Assembly (NCBI RefSeq): GCF_010548375.1
Contig: NZ_JAAGLY010000004.1
Location: forward strand, 186,001 to 250,000
Reading direction: 5' to 3'
From: Streptomyces sp. SID13726
GTDB lineage: Bacteria; Actinomycetota; Actinomycetes; Streptomycetales; Streptomycetaceae
Length of the DNA: 64,000 nucleotides
Below are positions 60,037-64,000 of this stretch, piece by piece. Under the pieces are notes generated by a model. That model had not been told where the DNA came from. It searched no databases and saw only the letters and a list, made by a program, of their open reading frames with translations. The translations under genes and the position numbers were made by a program. How positions within the stretch are numbered: position 1 is the first letter of the stretch; the number at the start of each line of letters is the position of its first letter.

Positions 60037-61563
60037 TCAGCCGGCGAACCAGCGCACCGGCTTCGGTGCCAGGTTCTGGTAGACGTGCTTGGCCTCGCGG
60101 TACTCGGCGAGTCCCGCGGGGCCGAGTTCGCGGCCCACTCCGCTCTTGCCGAAGCCGCCCCACTCCGCCTGCGGGAGGTAGGGGTGGAAGTCGTTGATCC
60201 AGACGGTGCCGTGGCGCAGGCGTCCAGCGACCCGGCGGGCGCGGCCCGCGTCGGTGGTCCAGACGGCTCCGGCGAGGCCGTACTCGGTGTCGTTGGCGAG
60301 GGCGATCGCCTCGTCCTCGGTGCGGAACGTCTCGACGGTGAGGACCGGCCCGAAGACCTCCTCGCGTACGACCCGCATCTCGCGGTGGCAGCGGTCGAGG
60401 ACGGTCGGCTCGTAGAAGTAGCCGTCGGCGGGGCGTTCGGCCGAGGGCTCGGGGCGCTGGCCGCCGGAGCGCAGCACCGCGCCCTCGGCGAGCGCGGAGG
60501 CGACGTACGACTCGACCTTGGCGCGCTGCTGCTCGGAGACCAGCGGCCCGCACTCGACGCCGTCCGCGGTACCGCGGCCGAGGCGGATCTTCCCGGCCCG
60601 GCGGGCGAGTTCGGCGACGAAGCGGTCCCGGACGGACTCCTCGACGATGAGGCGGCCGCCCGCGGAGCAGACCTGGCCGCTGTGGATGAAGGCGGCGTTG
60701 AGGGCCTGGTCGACGGCGGTGTCGAAGCCCTCGGGGGTGGCGCAGGCGTCGGCGAAGACGACGTTGGGGTTCTTGCCGCCGAGTTCGAGGGCGACCTTCT
60801 TCACCGAGACGGCCGCCGCCTGGGCGACCTTGGTGCCGCTGACCAGCCCGCCGGTGAAGGAGACGAGGTCGACGTCGGAGTGCTCGGCGAGCCGGGCGCC
60901 GACGGTGTGGCCGGGCCCGGTGACGATGTTGGCGACGCCCTCCGGCAGCCCGGCCTCGGCCAGCAGCTCGATGAGCGCGATCGTCGTCATCGGGGTGATC
61001 TCGCTCGGCTTGACCACGAAGGTGTTGCCGGCCGCGAGCGCCGGGGCGATCTTCCAACTGGCCTGGAGCAGCGGGTAGTTCCAGGGGGTGATCAGCGCGC
61101 ACACACCGACGGGTTCGTGTACGACGACGCTGTGGACGTCGGTGGAGCCGGCGTCGACGACCCGGCCGGGCGACTCCCCGGCCACCAGGTCGGCGAAGTA
61201 GCGGAAGGCGTCGGCGACACAGTCGATGTCGACCCGGCCCTCCTCCACGGTCTTGCCCGCGTCCCGGCTCTCCAGGAGGCCGAGTTCTTCGCGGTCGCGT
61301 ACGAGGAGGTCGGCGACGCGGCGCAGCAGTGCGGCGCGTTCGGCGACGGGAGTGAGCGGCCAGACGCCCTGGCCGCCGTCGAAGGCCCGGCGGGCGGCGG
61401 CGACCGCCAGGTCGGTGTCCTTCTCGTCACCCTCGGCGACCACGGCGAACGGCCGCGCGTCGGCGGGGTCGATGATCTCGCGGGTGGCTCCGGAGACGGC
61501 TGCACGCCACTCGCCGCCCGCGTGGATGGTCTGCGGCTCCTGCCGCGCCTGCTGTCCGGCCAT
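60037..61563 (-). CDS. betB: betaine-aldehyde dehydrogenase-type ALDH
   Basis: 508 aa, NAD(P)-dependent aldehyde dehydrogenase. ITPWNYPLLQASWKIAPALA and FVVKPSEITP bind the cofactor, the general base Glu is in VALELGGKNPNVV, and the nucleophilic Cys is in HSGQVCSAGGRL. FGPVLTVETF and EWGGFGKSGVGRELG complete the family signature. It oxidises betaine aldehyde to glycine betaine, and the neighbouring GMC and OpuA genes support that substrate. A 46-base gap precedes betA. Upstream lies a 20-bp dyad that may bind a regulator. Confidence 0.9.
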   Translation of the reverse strand: MAGQQARQEPQTIHAGGEWRAAVSGATREIIDPADARPFAVVAEGDEKDTDLAVAAARRAFDGGQGVWPLTPVAERAALLRRVADLLVRDREELGLLESRDAGKTVEEGRVDIDCVADAFRYFADLVAGESPGRVVDAGSTDVHSVVVHEPVGVCALITPWNYPLLQASWKIAPALAAGNTFVVKPSEITPMTTIALIELLAEAGLPEGVANIVTGPGHTVGARLAEHSDVDLVSFTGGLVSGTKVAQAAAVSVKKVALELGGKNPNVVFADACATPEGFDTAVDQALNAAFIHSGQVCSAGGRLIVEESVRDRFVAELARRAGKIRLGRGTADGVECGPLVSEQQRAKVESYVASALAEGAVLRSGGQRPEPSAERPADGYFYEPTVLDRCHREMRVVREEVFGPVLTVETFRTEDEAIALANDTEYGLAGAVWTTDAGRARRVAGRLRHGTVWINDFHPYLPQAEWGGFGKSGVGRELGPAGLAEYREAKHVYQNLAPKPVRWFAG

Positions 61564-61649
61564 GATCGGTGTTGCCTTCCGTTCCTGTTCAGTGCCCCTG
61601 TGTCACACGCGTGTCACTCACGGGGACCGTCACCGCCTGCCCCCGGGTC

Positions 61650-61669
61650 TCGATTGCATGCGCAATCGA
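61650..61669. promoter_or_regulatory. 20-bp perfect dyad in the betB upstream region, candidate operator
   Basis: TCGATTGC (61650-61657) and GCAATCGA (61662-61669) form an 8-bp inverted repeat around ATGC. It lies 87 bases upstream of the betB start and 85 bases before the exported-protein gene on the other strand. No regulator gene is adjacent, so the binding protein would be encoded elsewhere. The form fits a dimeric TetR-, GntR- or LacI-type site. Confidence 0.65.
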
Positions 61670-61753
61670 CGGCCGAAAGTGCGCCGGGTCACTGAACATG
61701 CGGACAAAATGGGCGAAACGTACGCTGGACGTGCCCACCGTGGAGGTGACGCC

Positions 61754-62509
61754 ATGGCACGGAGAGTGTTGGTCTGTACGGCGGCGAGCGCGGCGCTGCT
61801 GCTGTCACCGGCCCTGGTCCCGGTGGCCGCGGCCGCCGATGATCCGAGCGCGCGTGAACTCGTGGACCAGGCGAAGGAGAACCTCCTCGACGCGAGGTCG
61901 GTCCATCTGGAGCTGACGGACCGGGGCGCGGACACCCGCACCAGCAAGACCCAGCCGACCTCGATGGATCTCGCCCTCGACCAGGACGGCAACTGCGCCG
62001 GGTCGCTGCGGATGGGCTCGGGCGGCGGCAGCGTCGAGATCGTCAAGCGGGGCGACGAGGTGTGGATGAAGCCGGACACCGCGTTCTGGAAGGCGCAGGT
62101 GCCGGGCGCTCAGGGCGACGCGGTGGCCGAGCTGTTCAAGAACCGCTACATCCACGGCTCCACCAACGACGCCATGCTCAAGGGAATGGCCGACACCTGC
62201 GATCTGACCTCCTTCCAGAAGGACATCACCGACGACTCATCCGACGCGGGGCGGCTGACCAAGGGCGCGGAGACGAAGGTCGACGGCACGGACGTGATCC
62301 CGCTGAAGGGCACGTCGGAGGGCAAGCAGGCGGTGCTGTACGTGACTTCGGACGCGCCGCACCGGCTGGTGCGGGCCACACAGAAGGGCGGCGGGACCGA
62401 CATGACCCTGTCCTTCTCGGACTACGGCAAGCCGGTGCCGTCGAAGACACCGTCGGCGGACGACAGCGTGGACGTCGGGAAGCTCCAGGACGAGTTGCAG
62501 AGCGTGTGA
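61754..62509 (+). CDS. secreted protein, LppX/LprG-like or LolA-like fold candidate
   Basis: 251 aa from ATG 61754 (TGGAGGTGA upstream). The signal peptide (basic MARR, hydrophobic core, cleavage near AAA-DD at residue 27) has no lipobox Cys. The mature part alternates strands: SVHLELTDRG, MDLALDQDGNCAGSLRMG, VEIVKRGDEVWMKPDTAFW, DVIPLKGT, KQAVLYVTSD, PHRLVRA, DMTLSFSDYGKPV. This resembles the open beta-barrel of LppX/LprG lipid carriers, a frequent pattern among Streptomyces lipoproteins. The two Cys (GNCAGS and DTCDLT) could form a disulfide. Function is unknown. Confidence 0.7.
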   Translation: MARRVLVCTAASAALLLSPALVPVAAAADDPSARELVDQAKENLLDARSVHLELTDRGADTRTSKTQPTSMDLALDQDGNCAGSLRMGSGGGSVEIVKRGDEVWMKPDTAFWKAQVPGAQGDAVAELFKNRYIHGSTNDAMLKGMADTCDLTSFQKDITDDSSDAGRLTKGAETKVDGTDVIPLKGTSEGKQAVLYVTSDAPHRLVRATQKGGGTDMTLSFSDYGKPVPSKTPSADDSVDVGKLQDELQSV

Positions 62510-62524
62510 CCCGGCGGGCCGCGC

Positions 62525-63973
62525 TCAGCCGGCCGACGCCCGCTCGCAGGTGCCGGGGGCGCAGAAGCCCTGCAAAGCGGTGGTCAGGAGGTCCAGTTCG
62601 TCCTCGCGGCCGTCGTTCTCCAGGCCGTACGCGGCTATCGCGTAGATGAGGCCGTCCTGGGCGACGAAGCGTTCGTCGTAGACGTGCCAGGGGCCGATGT
62701 CCGGTTCGCCGCTGAGGGTGTCGGCGAGGTACTCCAGCCGCTCACCGGTGAACTGGCCGTCCTCGACGGGCCGCAGCCCGAGTTTCTCGAAGCCGTCGGG
62801 CTTGGTGGTCTCGTCGGAGAGGTACAGCGCGAAGGACGCCCCGGGCGACTCCTCGGCCACCTGGTACACCTGGAGTCTGCGTTCGCTGTCCGGGCTGCGG
62901 TAGTTGACCACGTCGATGCCGTACCGGGACCCGACGGTGCTGCGGGTCCAGCCTTCTGGGCGCGCGATCCGGAACCCCTCTTCGTCCTCGTACAGCTCGT
63001 AGCCCGCGGGGAGTTCGGGCGTGGAGGGGAGCGGGGAAGCGGACTCTTCTTCGGGCTCGGGGGTCGGCGAGTCGTAGGAATCGCTCTGCTGCGAGACGAC
63101 TTCGGTGGGGGACGGGCTCGTGTCGCCGCCTGCCTTGTCGTCCTTGTCGCCGCCTCCCACGACCGAGGTCAGCACGAGGGTCACGGCGACGGCGACGGCC
63201 GCGGCACCCACGACGACGGACCAGACGAGCCGCCGGTTCGCCCCACCGGCCGGTGCGGCGGGCGCGGCGGGCGCGGCCTGATCCCCGGCCGCCCAGGAGA
63301 CCCCGGACCACTCGGCCGCCGGGCCCCCTCCCCCACCGACCTGCTCCACGGACGACCAGCCGCCGTCCACGGTTCCGGGACCGTGCCAGGTGCTGCCGGC
63401 ACCGAGACCGGGCCCTGCGCCTGCTCCCTCCCCTGACCCTGCCCCCGCCCCGGGCCAGCCGGCGGATGCGGTGACCGAGGACGGCGCGGAGGACGCCTCC
63501 GAAGACGACCCGGTCGAGGCGGTCGGCCCGGTCGAGGCGGTCGGCCCTGTGGAGGCGGTCGCCCCGGCAGCCCCCGCGGTCACGTCACCGGACGCACCGC
63601 CGTCCGCCCGCCAGGGCCACGACGAAGTCCCGCTCGTACCCGACCCGTTGGAGGCTCCGCCCAAGGTGGGCCAGACCGAAGCCCCGCTCGCGTCGCCGGG
63701 ACCCGCGTCCGCCCCGGCCGCCGGGGGCCACACCGGTGAGACCAGTTCCGTGGACGGTGTCCCGCCGCTCGCCGACGCCGTAGGCACGTCCGCCGATGTC
63801 CCTCCGGCCGCCCCTTCGCCCAGCGCGGCCGGAGGCCACACCGGTACGTCGTCCGACCGGACCGGCGCCTGCGGAGCCACCCCTGCACCCGCACCGGAAG
63901 CCGCACCCGACTCCCCGTCACCCTCCTCCCAGCGCTGGGTCTCCTCGTCCCAGTACCGCGCTCCCCCGCTCAC
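62525..63973 (-). CDS. single-pass membrane protein with long disordered N-terminal domain
   Basis: 482 aa from GTG 63973, which has GAGGAGG at the right distance; the frame stays open to 63991. The opening VSGGARYWDEETQRWEEG resembles short WW-like tags of actinobacterial membrane proteins. Residues of about 20-245 are Ala/Gly/Pro/Ser/Thr low complexity with TGPTAS repeats and repeated VWP motifs. One TM lies near 253-275. The outside domain (about 320-480) has YELYEDEEGFRIARPEGWTR and WHVYDERFVAQDGLIYAIAAYG, and two cysteines close to the end. No catalytic motif is visible; the domain may be a ligand- or cell-wall-binding module. Confidence 0.75.
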   Translation of the reverse strand: MSGGARYWDEETQRWEEGDGESGAASGAGAGVAPQAPVRSDDVPVWPPAALGEGAAGGTSADVPTASASGGTPSTELVSPVWPPAAGADAGPGDASGASVWPTLGGASNGSGTSGTSSWPWRADGGASGDVTAGAAGATASTGPTASTGPTASTGSSSEASSAPSSVTASAGWPGAGAGSGEGAGAGPGLGAGSTWHGPGTVDGGWSSVEQVGGGGGPAAEWSGVSWAAGDQAAPAAPAAPAGGANRRLVWSVVVGAAAVAVAVTLVLTSVVGGGDKDDKAGGDTSPSPTEVVSQQSDSYDSPTPEPEEESASPLPSTPELPAGYELYEDEEGFRIARPEGWTRSTVGSRYGIDVVNYRSPDSERRLQVYQVAEESPGASFALYLSDETTKPDGFEKLGLRPVEDGQFTGERLEYLADTLSGEPDIGPWHVYDERFVAQDGLIYAIAAYGLENDGREDELDLLTTALQGFCAPGTCERASAG

Positions 63974-64000
63974 CGCACCCTCCTCGAACACCGGCAGCGC

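Overview
The window is chromosomal DNA from a Streptomyces-type actinomycete. G+C is very high with strongly biased third codon positions. Many genes start with GTG and overlap by 1-4 bases. Family content (sdhCDAB, SCO4848-type membrane protein, S11 carboxypeptidase, decaprenyl-phosphoribose pathway, trpS, glyA, betaine operon) is typical of the Streptomyces core genome. No tRNA, rRNA, CRISPR array, IS element or prophage was recognised.

Layout. 1-5.9 kb: partial GH20 hexosaminidase, an OHCU-decarboxylase-like protein, then the sdhCDAB operon closed by a strong terminator. 6.0-11.0 kb: an accessory block of lower-G+C membrane/Cys-rich hypothetical genes, a Uma2 nuclease, a secreted Cip1-like protein and a decayed M48 peptidase. 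11.1-15.1 kb: a DUF4132 protein coupled to a small protein that looks like a ubiquitin-like beta-grasp protein ending in Gly-Gly, then DUF2752 and TM2 membrane proteins. 15.2-23.3 kb: VOC protein, TetR regulator, MMPL exporter, two-component system, RsbW-type kinase and an orphan family 5 solute-binding protein. 23.5-27.3 kb: envelope genes (metallophosphoesterase, SCO4848-like, D,D-carboxypeptidase, YihY).

27.4-31.3 kb: two divergent pairs, UbiA + PAP2 and DprE1 + DprE2, which together cover decaprenyl-phosphoryl-arabinose synthesis. DprE1 has Ala where the mycobacterial benzothiazinone-target Cys sits. 31.4-38.0 kb: RNA ligase-like protein, trpS, an ECF sigma / anti-sigma pair and two membrane-anchored exported proteins (both transcription units carry nearly identical promoters), then glyA under a ZTP-type (pfl) riboswitch. 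38.4-42.0 kb: F420-type oxidoreductase, a YgiB/YgiC-like pair and a DMT transporter.

42.2-50.5 kb: a compact p-aminobenzoate (PABA) pathway: ABM-like membrane protein, fused PabAB, two adenylating enzymes, an FAD monooxygenase and a PabC-like lyase. No PKS, NRPS or prenyltransferase lies beside it, so the product is unknown. 50.6-54.5 kb: three AhpD/CMD paralogues, a MocR regulator and a PEP-mutase-like enzyme. 54.5-61.6 kb: choline to glycine betaine oxidation plus an OpuA-type transporter. 61.7-64 kb: two exported or membrane proteins, the last close to the right edge.

The best candidates for undescribed biology are the ubiquitin-like/DUF4132 pair (11.1-14.0 kb), the PABA cluster (42.2-50.5 kb) and the ECF module with twin promoters (33.2-36.5 kb).
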